DNA of 64,000 bases from Betaproteobacteria bacterium. Lineage in GTDB: Bacteria > Pseudomonadota > Gammaproteobacteria > Burkholderiales > JAHFQX01. Shown here piece by piece: positions 27,077 through 34,631 of the stretch. The first letter of the stretch is position 1. Every line of letters starts with the position of its first letter. The notes below the pieces were generated by a model. That model was not told the origin of the DNA. It searched no databases and saw nothing but the letters and a program-made list of their open reading frames with translations. The DNA is taken from assembly GCA_023259135.1 (NCBI GenBank), contig JAHFQX010000004.1, positions 1 to 64,000 of the forward strand, written 5' to 3'. Position numbers and translations under genes: made by a program.

Positions 27077-28263
27077 ATCACCCCCTGATGCTTGAGCGCG
27101 AGAATGCGGGGATCATCGTAGCCTAAACTCTTGAGCAGCGCCTCGGTATCGGCTCCCATGGCGGGGGCGGCGCGACTCGGCAGCGGGACTCCGGGGCAGC
27201 GCACGGGGTTGCCGACCAGCCGCACCGGAGCGCCGTCGGGGCGGTGGAACGGGATAACTCGCCCTGCCTCCGCCACAAACGGATTATCCAGGGCCTGGGC
27301 CACGTCGTAAACGGGGGCCGCGGGCACTTGGCCGGTAAAATGCCCTAGCCACTCGTCGGTGGACCGCTGCTGCAACACCGCATCCAGCATTTCGGTGAGA
27401 CGCTCTCGATGCGCGAGCCGCGCCTTGAAATCGCGGAAATCCGGATCCTCGGCCCATTCGGGATGGCCCATGCGTTCCGCCAGCACCGGCCAGAATTTTT
27501 CCTTGTTGCACATGATGAAAATCCAGCCGTCCCGAGTGCGGAACAATTGGCTGGGGGTCAGGGAAGGATGGGCGCCCCGGGGCTCCCGGCCCTGCATGAC
27601 CCCGCCGTTGAGATACCAGGTGGCCAGGTAGCTCAGGTTGTGCAGCGCGACGTCGAACAGGCTGACGTCCAAGTCCCTTCCCATGCCGCTGGCCCGGGCG
27701 CCGACGATGCCGGACACCAGGGCGTAGGCGGCGGTGAGCCCGGTCATGAAATCTACGATGGAGATGCCGTAGCGGGTGGGGGGGCCGTCGGGCTCCCCGG
27801 TCAAGGACAGATGGCCGGCTTCCGCTTGCATCAGGTAATCGTAGCCCGGCCACGCCGCCCGGGAGTTGTCCCGGCCGTAGGCCGACAGATGCACGCAGAC
27901 CAGGGCGGGATGGAGGTGCTTGAGGCGCTCGTAGGTGAGTCCCAGCTTCTCCGGCAAATCGCCCCGCAGATTGTCCAGCACGGCATCGGCGGTGCGCGCC
28001 AGGTCGTGGAATATCCGCAATCCTTCGGGATGCTTGAGATCCAGGGTCAGGCTTTTCTTATTGCGGTTGAAGGTTTGAAAGAAGTGGCTGTCGCCGGGAG
28101 AAAAGAAATGCGGTCCCACATGGCGGCCCACGTCGCCGCCGTCCCGCGGATTTTCGATCTTGATGATCTCGGCGCCCAAGTCGGCCAGATGCAGGGTGCC
28201 GAAGGGCCCGGCGCCGTACTGCTCCACCGCCAGCACCCGCACCCCGGACAGCGGCAGGCTCAT
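27073..28263 (-). CDS. Class III CoA-transferase (CaiB/BaiF family)
   Basis: 396 aa. It transfers CoA between acyl-CoA and free acids by an Asp-linked intermediate. The start 'LSGVRVLAVEQYGAGPFGTLHLADLGAEIIKIE' is characteristic, and the catalytic Asp is expected in 'LRGDLPEKLGL'. Further blocks are 'GYDYLMQAEAGHLSLTG' and 'YGISIVDFMTGLTAAYA'. ATG 28263 overlaps the upstream dehydrogenase stop by 4 bp; the much longer track ORF is out-of-frame readthrough of that gene. The donor and acceptor are unknown. Confidence 0.91.
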   Translation of the reverse strand: MSLPLSGVRVLAVEQYGAGPFGTLHLADLGAEIIKIENPRDGGDVGRHVGPHFFSPGDSHFFQTFNRNKKSLTLDLKHPEGLRIFHDLARTADAVLDNLRGDLPEKLGLTYERLKHLHPALVCVHLSAYGRDNSRAAWPGYDYLMQAEAGHLSLTGEPDGPPTRYGISIVDFMTGLTAAYALVSGIVGARASGMGRDLDVSLFDVALHNLSYLATWYLNGGVMQGREPRGAHPSLTPSQLFRTRDGWIFIMCNKEKFWPVLAERMGHPEWAEDPDFRDFKARLAHRERLTEMLDAVLQQRSTDEWLGHFTGQVPAAPVYDVAQALDNPFVAEAGRVIPFHRPDGAPVRLVGNPVRCPGVPLPSRAAPAMGADTEALLKSLGYDDPRILALKHQGVI

Positions 28264-29402
28264 GCCGGAAACCTCGCCAGCAGTTGCCGGGCGATGATGA
28301 TGCGCTGCATCTCGTTGGTGCCTTCGCCGATGACCATCAGGGGGGCGTCCCGATAATAGCGCTCGATGTCGAGCTCCTTGGAATAGCCGTAGGCGCCATG
28401 GATGCGCATGGCCTCGGTGGCGTTGGCCAGCGCCGCCTCGCTGGCGAACAGCTTGGCCATGCCGGCCTCCAGATCGCAGCGCTCGCCGCTGTCGTAGGCC
28501 CGCGCCGCGGCCTCCACCAGCAGCCGGGACGCCTCCACCCGGGTGGCCATGTCGGCGAGTTTCAATTGAATCGCCTGGTGCTGGGCGATGGGCTGGCCGA
28601 AGGTCTTGCGCAGTTGAGCGTAGCGCAGGGCATCTTGCAACGCCGCCCGGGCCACGCCCACGCCCCGGGCGGCGACGTTGATGCGTCCCAGGGCCAAGCC
28701 GGAAAGAATCTGCTGCAAGCCCTTGCCTTCCACGCCGCCGATCAGCCGATCCCGGGGCACCCGGTAATTCTCCAGGGCAAATTCGGCGGTATCCACCCCC
28801 CGATAGCCCAGCTTTTCCAGCTTGCGAGGCGCCGCGAAGCCGGGGCCCTTCTCGGCGATCAACAGGCTCATGCCCTTGTGGGCAGGCCGGGCATTGGGGT
28901 CGGTCTTTACCAGCAGGGCCACGCAGTTGCCGTAGTAGGCATTGGTGATCCAAGTCTTGGCGCCGTTCACCACGTAGCCGTCCCCGTCCGGCCGCGCCGT
29001 GGTGCGGATGGCTTGCAGATCGGTGCCGCAATCGGGCTCGGTGAGGGCGATGCCGCCCCGCAGTTCGCCGCTGGCGAAGCGGGGCAGGAAGCGTTGCTTT
29101 TGTTCCTCGGTGCCGTCCCGCTGCACGGTGGCGGCCATGATGAGGTGGGAATTGACGATGCCCGACAAGGACATCCACACCGCGGAAATCCGCTCGATGA
29201 CCTTGGTGTAGGTCGAAGCCGACAGCCCCAGCCCGCCGTACTCCTCGGCGATGATGGCGCCGAACAGCCCCATGGCCTTCATCTTCTCGACGATCTCGGC
29301 GGGGTAGACGTCCTGTTGCTCCATGGCTCGCGCCACCGGCCGCACCTCTTTTTCCATGAAGCGTTCCACGGCTTCCAGGATCAGGCTGTCTTTTTCTTCC
29401 AT
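28260..29402 (-). CDS. Acyl-CoA dehydrogenase with conserved catalytic Glu
   Basis: 380 aa from ATG 29402 ('MEEKDSLILEAVERFMEKEV'). It dehydrogenates an acyl-CoA to the 2-enoyl-CoA, passing electrons to ETF. Marks are 'GIALTEPDCGTDLQAI', 'VNGAKTWITNAYYGN', 'FGQPIAQHQAIQLKLADM', 'HGAYGYSKELDIERYYRDA' and 'GEGTNEMQRIIIARQLL', the last containing the catalytic Glu. It is translationally coupled to the CoA-transferase. The specific acyl chain is not predictable, though coupling to a CoA-transferase suggests dicarboxylate or branched-acid catabolism. Confidence 0.92.
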   Translation of the reverse strand: MEEKDSLILEAVERFMEKEVRPVARAMEQQDVYPAEIVEKMKAMGLFGAIIAEEYGGLGLSASTYTKVIERISAVWMSLSGIVNSHLIMAATVQRDGTEEQKQRFLPRFASGELRGGIALTEPDCGTDLQAIRTTARPDGDGYVVNGAKTWITNAYYGNCVALLVKTDPNARPAHKGMSLLIAEKGPGFAAPRKLEKLGYRGVDTAEFALENYRVPRDRLIGGVEGKGLQQILSGLALGRINVAARGVGVARAALQDALRYAQLRKTFGQPIAQHQAIQLKLADMATRVEASRLLVEAAARAYDSGERCDLEAGMAKLFASEAALANATEAMRIHGAYGYSKELDIERYYRDAPLMVIGEGTNEMQRIIIARQLLARFPA

Positions 29403-29472
29403 GGGCGCACTCAACTCCAACGATGATCGGCAAAGCACCACCGGCAGCCCCCGCTGCCGGCGCCGCAAAGAG

Positions 29473-29637
29473 TCAATCGGTGCCGGCGAGAATCTGAGCC
29501 AGGGCCGGCCCGGTGCGGCCGTCCAAATCGAGGATCGCGTCCCGTAGGGCCTGGGCCCGGGATGCGGATACCGTCAGTCGGGCATTGTCCAGGAATCTGG
29601 CTTCGATTTCCGCCTCGCCGATCGGCAGAGCAGGCAT
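29473..29637 (-). CDS. Small ORF (54 aa) resembling the C-terminal tail of MmgE/PrpD proteins
   Basis: Not in the ORF track. It lies 37 bp after the thiolase stop, with AAGGGAAG about 7 bp before its ATG and a clean TGA. The segment 'FLDNARLTVSASRAQALRDA' resembles the C-terminal helical tail common in MmgE/PrpD (2-methylcitrate dehydratase-like) proteins, by my recognition only. It could be a remnant of a lost gene or a stand-alone small protein. It sits between thiolase and dehydrogenase in the operon. Function unknown. Confidence 0.5.
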   Translation of the reverse strand: MPALPIGEAEIEARFLDNARLTVSASRAQALRDAILDLDGRTGPALAQILAGTD

Positions 29638-29674
29638 GACCGGGCTTCCCTTGCTTGTTTTTTGGGTTTGGGCT

Positions 29675-30877
29675 TCAGGCGCCGTAACGGCCGATAACCG
29701 AGATGCCGCACACGTTCTGGTGGGGAAAGCCGCCGATATTCTGGGTCAGCCCAAAACGCGGGTTCGGCAATTGGCGCGGTCCGGCACGGCCCAGCAATTG
29801 CAGGTAAATCTCGTAGATCATGCGGATGCCCGAGGCGCCGATGGGATGACCGAAGCACTTGAGGCCGCCGTCGATCTGGCAAGGCACGGGGCCGTCGGAA
29901 TTGTAGAAGCCGTCCATGACGTCCTTGACCGCATGGCCCGGCGGGGAAATGTGCAGATCCTCCATGGTCACCAGCTCCGTGATGGAGAAGCAATCGTGGA
30001 CCTCGATCATGGACAGCTCTTCCCGCGGATTCTTGATTCCGGCTTCTTCGTAGGCGCGCTGGGCGGCCAGCCGAGTGGTGGCGAAGTAAGAGCCGTCCCA
30101 GGAGTTGTGGCCGGCTTCGGTGCCGTCGCTCACGGCGATTTGCAGCGCCTTCACCGCCACCAAATCCTTCTTCCCGAGGGAGCGGGCAAGCTCGGGAGTG
30201 GTGACGATGGCGCAGGCCGCCCCGTCACTGACCCCGCAGCAATCGAACAGCCCCAAGGGCTCGGCGATCATCGGCGAGGCCAGGATCTGCTCCACGGAAA
30301 CGGGCTTTTGCAAATGGGCCTTGGGATTCTTGGCGCCGTTGTCGTGGCTCTTGGCGGAGATCTGGGCCATGGCCCGCTTCACGTCCTGAGCGCTCTTGCC
30401 ATATTTGGCCACGTAGGCGCTGGCCAACTGGGCGAAGGCGCCAGGGGCCGACACGTTGGCCCACCACAGCGGCGGCATGGTGCCGATGTCCAGTCCCGGC
30501 AGGCCGCCGTAGCCGGTGTCCTTGAGTTTCTCGGCGCCCAGTGCCAGGGCGAAGTCGCAGGCTCCGGAAGCCACCGCGTAGACCGCTCCGCGGAACGCCT
30601 CCGAGCCGCTGGCGCAGTAGTTTTCCACCCGGGTCACCGGAATGTTGCTGAGCCGCAGCGTCATGGCCAGCGGCAGGGCGGATTTGCCCACGTTGATCTC
30701 GTCCAGGCAACTAGCGAGCCAAGCGGCCTGGATTTCGCCCGGCGGGATGCCGGCATCGGCGATGCATTCCCGGAAGGCTTCCAGCATCAGCTCTTCCTCG
30801 CCCACATCCCAACGCTCCCCGAAGCGGGAGCACCCCATCCCCAGCACGACGACTTTATCCCGGATTCCCGTGGCCAT
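29675..30877 (-). CDS. SCP2-type thiolase / lipid-transfer-protein-like thiolase
   Basis: 400 aa. A thiolase-fold enzyme cleaving or condensing acyl-CoAs. The nucleophilic Cys is in 'ENYCASGSEAFRG' (Cys88), with 'VHDCFSITELVTMEDL' and 'GLKCFGHPIGASGIRMIYE' (His344). This pattern matches the SCP-x thiolases, which typically operate with a DUF35/OB-fold partner. Such a partner is encoded immediately upstream, fused to an HMG-CoA-synthase-like domain, with a 3-bp gap and GGAGG before the ATG. A complex between the two products is likely. Confidence 0.92.
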   Translation of the reverse strand: MATGIRDKVVVLGMGCSRFGERWDVGEEELMLEAFRECIADAGIPPGEIQAAWLASCLDEINVGKSALPLAMTLRLSNIPVTRVENYCASGSEAFRGAVYAVASGACDFALALGAEKLKDTGYGGLPGLDIGTMPPLWWANVSAPGAFAQLASAYVAKYGKSAQDVKRAMAQISAKSHDNGAKNPKAHLQKPVSVEQILASPMIAEPLGLFDCCGVSDGAACAIVTTPELARSLGKKDLVAVKALQIAVSDGTEAGHNSWDGSYFATTRLAAQRAYEEAGIKNPREELSMIEVHDCFSITELVTMEDLHISPPGHAVKDVMDGFYNSDGPVPCQIDGGLKCFGHPIGASGIRMIYEIYLQLLGRAGPRQLPNPRFGLTQNIGGFPHQNVCGISVIGRYGA

Positions 30878-30880
30878 GGC

Positions 30881-32344
30881 TCAATCCTCCTTGTCCGCGG
30901 CGATGGGCGCCGCCTTCCAAAAATAACGGGTCATGCCCCGCTCCTCGTCCTTGCCGCGAATGCGGAACACCATCCGCACCGGCATGCCGACCTGCACCTG
31001 ACCCACGTCATAGTCGGTGAAATCCGCCATGAACTGCCCGCCGCCGTCGAACCGCACCATGCCGTAATGGGCCGGCGGGTCGACGGTGTAGGTCAGGTTG
31101 TCGGCGGACCAGGAATTGACGCGGGCCGGCCGGTCGGCGAACAGATAATCTTCCTGGGGGCCCAAGGCCCGGCATTGCGGATTGACGCAAACCTCGGCCT
31201 TGGGGAATTGGGGAGTGCGGCACTTCGGGCAGCAGCCTCCCACCAGGCCCAGGAGCATTCCGCGCTTGCGGTACAGCACGCTCAAGGCGGTCTGGGGATT
31301 GCGCTCGGCCCGCAGCCCGCGTTCCTGAAGCACCAATTGGTTGAAGGTGAGAAACTTCATGTAGTTGGTTTCTTCCTTGCGGCGGGCCAGATAGCCCTTG
31401 ACCCCCAGGGGCGGGACGCAGTGGGCGACGCGGTCGGTGGCGCGGAACACCAGCACGTCGGCGCCCTGGCCGAAGCCGGCCGCCACCAGAATCTGACCGG
31501 GGACCGCCTCCTGCAAGGCTTGGGCCAGCATCACCAGGACATGGGCGGCGCCGGTCTCGCCGCAGACCGCCGCCAGATTGTCCCGCACCGCCTCCGGCCG
31601 GATGCCGGCTTTTTTCGCCACGCCGGCGGCCACTCCGCCGTAGACGCAGGGCAATGCGAAGTGGGCCACCTGCTCGGGCTTGACGCCGGTTTTTTCCAGG
31701 GCGCGGATCACCGCCGGGGGAACGATCTTGCCGTAGCCCTCGTCGCGAATCCAGCGTTCTTCCCAGGTGTAATCGAAGGCGCGGTTCTGGCCCCGGTAAT
31801 GATCCACGAAGTCCACGGAAACCGAATGCCCGCCGAGGAATTCCGCCGCCACTGCTCCGGATCCCAGCAACAGCGCCGCGGCGCCGTCGCCGAATTGCAT
31901 TTCCTGGGCGCAGGCCGCCTTGGTGCGGCGCTTGTCGGCGGCCGCCAGCAGCACGGTCTGAACGGCGCCGGCCTTGACGGCGTTGAGGGCCGCCAGCAGG
32001 CCCGAAGTGGCGGCTTTCTGCGAGGCGCCGAGGTCCAGGGTGGCGATTTGCTCGGAAAGATTCAGCGCCCCCGCCACGATGCCGGCGTTTTGCCGATCGG
32101 CGAAGGGCGGCGAGGTGGACGCCAGATACAGCGCCCCTACCCGGCCGCGATCCTGGCCGGCCAAGCAATCCCGGGCGGCTTCCACCGCCATGGTGACGCT
32201 GTCCTCATCCCAGTTGGCCATGGCCCGCTCGCCTTTGGCATGGGCCAGCAGGGCCGGATCCATCCAGGCGTTGGCCATGGCGATGGCTTTTTTGTTGAGC
32301 CGCAGCCGGGGCAAGTAGGCTCCGTAGGAGACGATGCCGATCAT
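30881..32344 (-). CDS. HMG-CoA-synthase/KAS III-like protein fused to a DUF35 zinc-ribbon/OB domain
   Basis: 487 aa. Residues 1 to about 330 have a thiolase-superfamily fold like HMG-CoA synthase ('MIGIVSYGAYLPRLRLNK', 'FGDGAAALLLG', 'VAAGFGQGADVLVF'). At the usual catalytic-Cys position the sequence reads 'LGASQKAATSGLLAAL' (about 105-120), with no Cys. Residues about 365-480 hold a zinc ribbon (Cys372, 375, 386, 391: 'CPKCRTPQF...CVNPQC') and an OB fold, the DUF35 module that binds acyl-CoA for thiolase partners. It is the first gene of the leftward operon; GAGGAGG precedes the ATG. Confidence 0.88.
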   Translation of the reverse strand: MIGIVSYGAYLPRLRLNKKAIAMANAWMDPALLAHAKGERAMANWDEDSVTMAVEAARDCLAGQDRGRVGALYLASTSPPFADRQNAGIVAGALNLSEQIATLDLGASQKAATSGLLAALNAVKAGAVQTVLLAAADKRRTKAACAQEMQFGDGAAALLLGSGAVAAEFLGGHSVSVDFVDHYRGQNRAFDYTWEERWIRDEGYGKIVPPAVIRALEKTGVKPEQVAHFALPCVYGGVAAGVAKKAGIRPEAVRDNLAAVCGETGAAHVLVMLAQALQEAVPGQILVAAGFGQGADVLVFRATDRVAHCVPPLGVKGYLARRKEETNYMKFLTFNQLVLQERGLRAERNPQTALSVLYRKRGMLLGLVGGCCPKCRTPQFPKAEVCVNPQCRALGPQEDYLFADRPARVNSWSADNLTYTVDPPAHYGMVRFDGGGQFMADFTDYDVGQVQVGMPVRMVFRIRGKDEERGMTRYFWKAAPIAADKED

Positions 32345-32474
32345 TTTGGGGGTCCTCCTCTGGAAATTACCGGGTCATGAGTCGTCCGCTCCATCATAGC
32401 ATGGGCCATGGACGCGGCCCAAAGCCCGGCGGGTGATAAACGCTGACTCCGGAGCCGGTTTAAATCGGCACGCT
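32345..32474 (-). promoter_or_regulatory. Probable promoter region of the CoA-ester operon
   Basis: A 130-bp gap between the diheme cytochrome stop and the first gene of the HMGCS-like/thiolase operon. It must carry the leftward promoter and probably the GntR operator. I could not assign -35/-10 elements or a clear palindrome by eye. Confidence 0.35.
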
Positions 32475-33335
32475 TCAGCGAGGTTCGGCGGCGAGCGGCG
32501 GGAGCGAGCGCAGGTAGGCCATCAATGCCGCGAGGTCTGCGGCCGTGAGCCGGCTGGTGGTGTTGCGGATTACCTCGCCCATGGTTTCAGCGGCGACGTC
32601 GCCATCCGGAGTGAGGCCGGTTTGCAGGAAATCCCCCAATTCGCGATCATCCCATTTCTTGAGCCGCGCCGGCGTCAGATTGGGTATGCTCTTGCCGTCG
32701 GGTCCTTTTCCCCCGGCGAGAAACCGGTCCCGCTTCGGGCCGCCGAGGAAGTTGCGCGGCGTGTGGCATTCGCCGCAATGGCCGAGGGCCTGGACCAGGT
32801 AAGCGCCGCGATTGATCTGCTGGGAGAGCCGTGGGTCGCTCACGAAGGGGCCTGGGGTGAAGAATAGCGTCTTCCAGATGGCGACCAGGAAGCGCCAGCC
32901 GTAGGGAAACTTCAGGTCATGCGCCTGGCTTGCCCGGCTGCTCGGCGCAAGCGTGCGCAGGTAGGCCCAGAGGTCGCGCAAGTCCCCGTCGGAAATCCGC
33001 GTGAACGACGAGTAGGGGAACGCGGGGAAGTAATCGGCGCCATCAGGACGTTCGCCATGGCGCATGGCGCGGATGAAATCGGCCTCGGTCCAGCGCCCGA
33101 TTCCCGCTTGCGGATCCGGCGTGATATTCGGCCCGTAGAAGGTTCCGAAAGGCGTCTTGAGCGGGCGTCCGCCCGCAAAGGGCGCGGCGCCCTTCTTGTC
33201 TTCCGTGTGGCAAGCGAGGCAGCCCCCGGCCTGCGCCAGGTATTGCCCCCGCTTGGCGTCACCCTGCGCCCCGGCGTTGCCGCTTGCCGCGCCGAGCAGC
33301 AGGATAAACAGGACTGCCGGCAGCGCCGATCGCAT
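32475..33335 (-). CDS. Periplasmic diheme cytochrome c
   Basis: 286 aa from ATG 33335 (a TTG nine codons upstream is the track start). A signal peptide ('ALPAVLFILLLGAASGNAGAQ') is followed by two cytochrome c domains with heme motifs 'CLACH' (about 39-43) and 'CGECH' (about 190). The spacing and 'GPNITPDPQAGIGRWTEADF' resemble the diheme cytochromes that accept electrons from periplasmic alcohol, aldehyde or sulfite/thiosulfate dehydrogenases. It lies downstream of cytochrome c' on the same strand but beyond a terminator-like hairpin. The electron donor is unknown. Confidence 0.9.
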   Translation of the reverse strand: MRSALPAVLFILLLGAASGNAGAQGDAKRGQYLAQAGGCLACHTEDKKGAAPFAGGRPLKTPFGTFYGPNITPDPQAGIGRWTEADFIRAMRHGERPDGADYFPAFPYSSFTRISDGDLRDLWAYLRTLAPSSRASQAHDLKFPYGWRFLVAIWKTLFFTPGPFVSDPRLSQQINRGAYLVQALGHCGECHTPRNFLGGPKRDRFLAGGKGPDGKSIPNLTPARLKKWDDRELGDFLQTGLTPDGDVAAETMGEVIRNTTSRLTAADLAALMAYLRSLPPLAAEPR

Positions 33336-33360
33336 CCGCGCCAACGCGATTTCAGCGTCC

Positions 33361-33396
33361 AAGAAAAGCTAACAACCCCGCTGCCGCAGGGTTGTT
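33361..33396 (-). terminator. Terminator-like hairpin after the cytochrome c' gene
   Basis: AACAACCC at 33371-33378 and GGGTTGTT at 33389-33396 are perfectly complementary. On the minus strand the stem is followed by AGCTTTTCTT. It lies 16 bp past the cytochrome c' stop and just before the diheme cytochrome start, so it may terminate or attenuate transcription between the two. Confidence 0.6.
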
Positions 33397-33411
33397 AGGA
33401 ACCCCGGCCTA

Positions 33412-33870
33412 TTACTGTTTCTCGCGGAATGTCTCGTGGCAGCCGCCGCAAGTCTTTCCGGTCGCGACGAGTTGCGCTTTCACGGCCGCCTCGGCGCCGC
33501 CCTTGCTTACGGCAACAAGCTTGGAGACCTCGCTTTGCAGCCGGTCCTGAGCCTCCTTGAACTTGGCGGTATCCGTAAAGACTGCCGGCAGGGCTGCGCT
33601 TTTCACGTCTTTCGTGCTGGGCGCGAAGCCATCCCAAGGCATCTTGCTCAGCGCTTCGAGAAAACCCGCATTGCGGGCCACCACGGTCGCGTCATAAGGA
33701 ACCTTGCCTTGGGCCATGCCGCCCAGAGGACCCCAGTACTTGCCCTGCAAGATCATCGCCGCCTGGCGCTGTTTGACCAAGGTTTCGGGCTTCACCTGCG
33801 AGAACGCCGTGAGCGAATAAGCCGCGCCCAGCATCAGGGCAAGACCGATCGAAAAAATCCTTTTGTTCAT
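33412..33870 (-). CDS. Cytochrome c' (class II c-type cytochrome)
   Basis: 152 aa from ATG 33870, preceded by a strong TAAGGAG; the track start is 16 codons too early. It has a signal peptide ('RIFSIGLALMLGAAYSLTAFS'), then a four-helix-bundle domain with a single C-terminal heme motif 'CGGCH' near residue 144, the mark of class II cytochromes. Cytochrome c' binds NO and CO and protects against nitrosative stress in several proteobacteria. Confidence 0.92.
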   Translation of the reverse strand: MNKRIFSIGLALMLGAAYSLTAFSQVKPETLVKQRQAAMILQGKYWGPLGGMAQGKVPYDATVVARNAGFLEALSKMPWDGFAPSTKDVKSAALPAVFTDTAKFKEAQDRLQSEVSKLVAVSKGGAEAAVKAQLVATGKTCGGCHETFREKQ

Positions 33871-33907
33871 TTGCTTCTCCTTAAAATTTAGGATCGACAT
33901 ACCTGTA

Positions 33908-33920
33908 ACATGCAGCATGT
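33908..33920. promoter_or_regulatory. 13-bp palindrome upstream of cytochrome c'
   Basis: ACATGC-A-GCATGT is a perfect 6-1-6 inverted repeat lying 38 bp before the cytochrome c' ATG. Its position over the expected promoter suggests an operator. It does not match the FNR box (TTGAT-N4-ATCAA); the cognate regulator is unknown. Confidence 0.4.
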
Positions 33921-34150
33921 CTGCGCCGCAAGCTGGATGCTATAACAGGCGCCGACGGCAGTCTATTCCATGAGTCCGGCAGCGATTATCCTCGCCGCGT
34001 GGTGTGCAGGAGATTTATTTGCGATTGACAGGGCCAACAAGCCCGGCGGGCGACGCCTGAAAGGCCTGAATAAGCGAGCGAGGCCGGTGCCGCGCATGCC
34101 AGGGACCGGCCAGGTTTTTCGACAGGCCGGTTGCTGATACACTGGAATTC
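33921..34150 (+). other. Non-coding gap before the DUF4258-like gene
   Basis: About 230 bp without a credible ORF. Near its right end TACACT (34138-34143) could be a -10 element for the rightward gene at 34151. The -35 region is weak (TTTTTC). A GGA at 34144-34146 is the only, very weak, ribosome-binding candidate. Confidence 0.35.
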
Positions 34151-34387
34151 ATGAAATTCACCAGGTGCTTCCTCGCAATGCGGGAGCGGCCGGACCGCGC
34201 CGCGATTGAGATGGCTTGGATTCAGCGGGTGATCGAGCATCGCGTAAAGGAGACGGTTCAACGGGGCGGCCGCGTTCGACGCTGGGCGCCCATTTCGCAA
34301 GCGGGTGGCAAAGCCCCGCGGGCTGTACTATTAGCCGACGGGCAAACGGGTCACAACGCGTTTTTCGACCGAGGGTTCGCGCCATGA
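34151..34387 (+). CDS. DUF4258-like small protein
   Basis: 78 aa. Blocks 'KFTRCFLAMRERPDRAAIEMAWIQRVIEH', 'GRVRRWAPI' and 'HNAFFDRGF' resemble small DUF4258-type proteins that are commonly paired with DUF2283 proteins, by my recognition of the family. Such pairs look like toxin-antitoxin modules, but the function is not established. Its TGA overlaps the next ATG by 4 bp, which indicates coupled translation. Confidence 0.7.
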   Translation: MKFTRCFLAMRERPDRAAIEMAWIQRVIEHRVKETVQRGGRVRRWAPISQAGGKAPRAVLLADGQTGHNAFFDRGFAP

Positions 34388-34569
34388 AGATCAGGTATTT
34401 CCAGGATGCGGATACTCTATACATCGAGTTCCGAAGCGCAGAGGTCGCCGAGACTGGCAATCTGGACGAGAACAGGCTGCTTGACCTGGATGCGCATGGA
34501 GAGATTTGCGGCATGACCAGCGAGCGCGCCGACCTTCCGCACTTTTCCTTTGAGCAGATTGCGGCCTGA
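34384..34569 (+). CDS. DUF2283 family small protein
   Basis: 61 aa, starting at ATG 34384 within the preceding stop. 'MKIRYFQDADTLYIEFRSAE' and 'NRLLDLDAHGEICGMTSERA' are typical DUF2283 blocks. In similar pairs it is the downstream partner and could be an antitoxin. No DNA-binding motif is evident. Confidence 0.8.
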   Translation: MKIRYFQDADTLYIEFRSAEVAETGNLDENRLLDLDAHGEICGMTSERADLPHFSFEQIAA

Positions 34570-34631
34570 TGAACGGGCCTCGAATAGTCGGGGACAGCCT
34601 CCCCTGACTGATCGAGCGCCCACCGCTCGCC

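Noticed and set aside
27073-29433. A 786-aa ORF that would fuse a leader to the CoA-transferase.
   Set aside because: The first 390 residues are an out-of-frame reading of the acyl-CoA dehydrogenase; the real start is ATG 28263, overlapping its stop.
29513-32380. A 955-aa ORF on the plus strand across the thiolase/HMGCS region.
   Set aside because: It is antisense to two clearly conserved genes and has a His/Gly/Gln-rich, low-complexity composition typical of shadow frames in GC-rich DNA.
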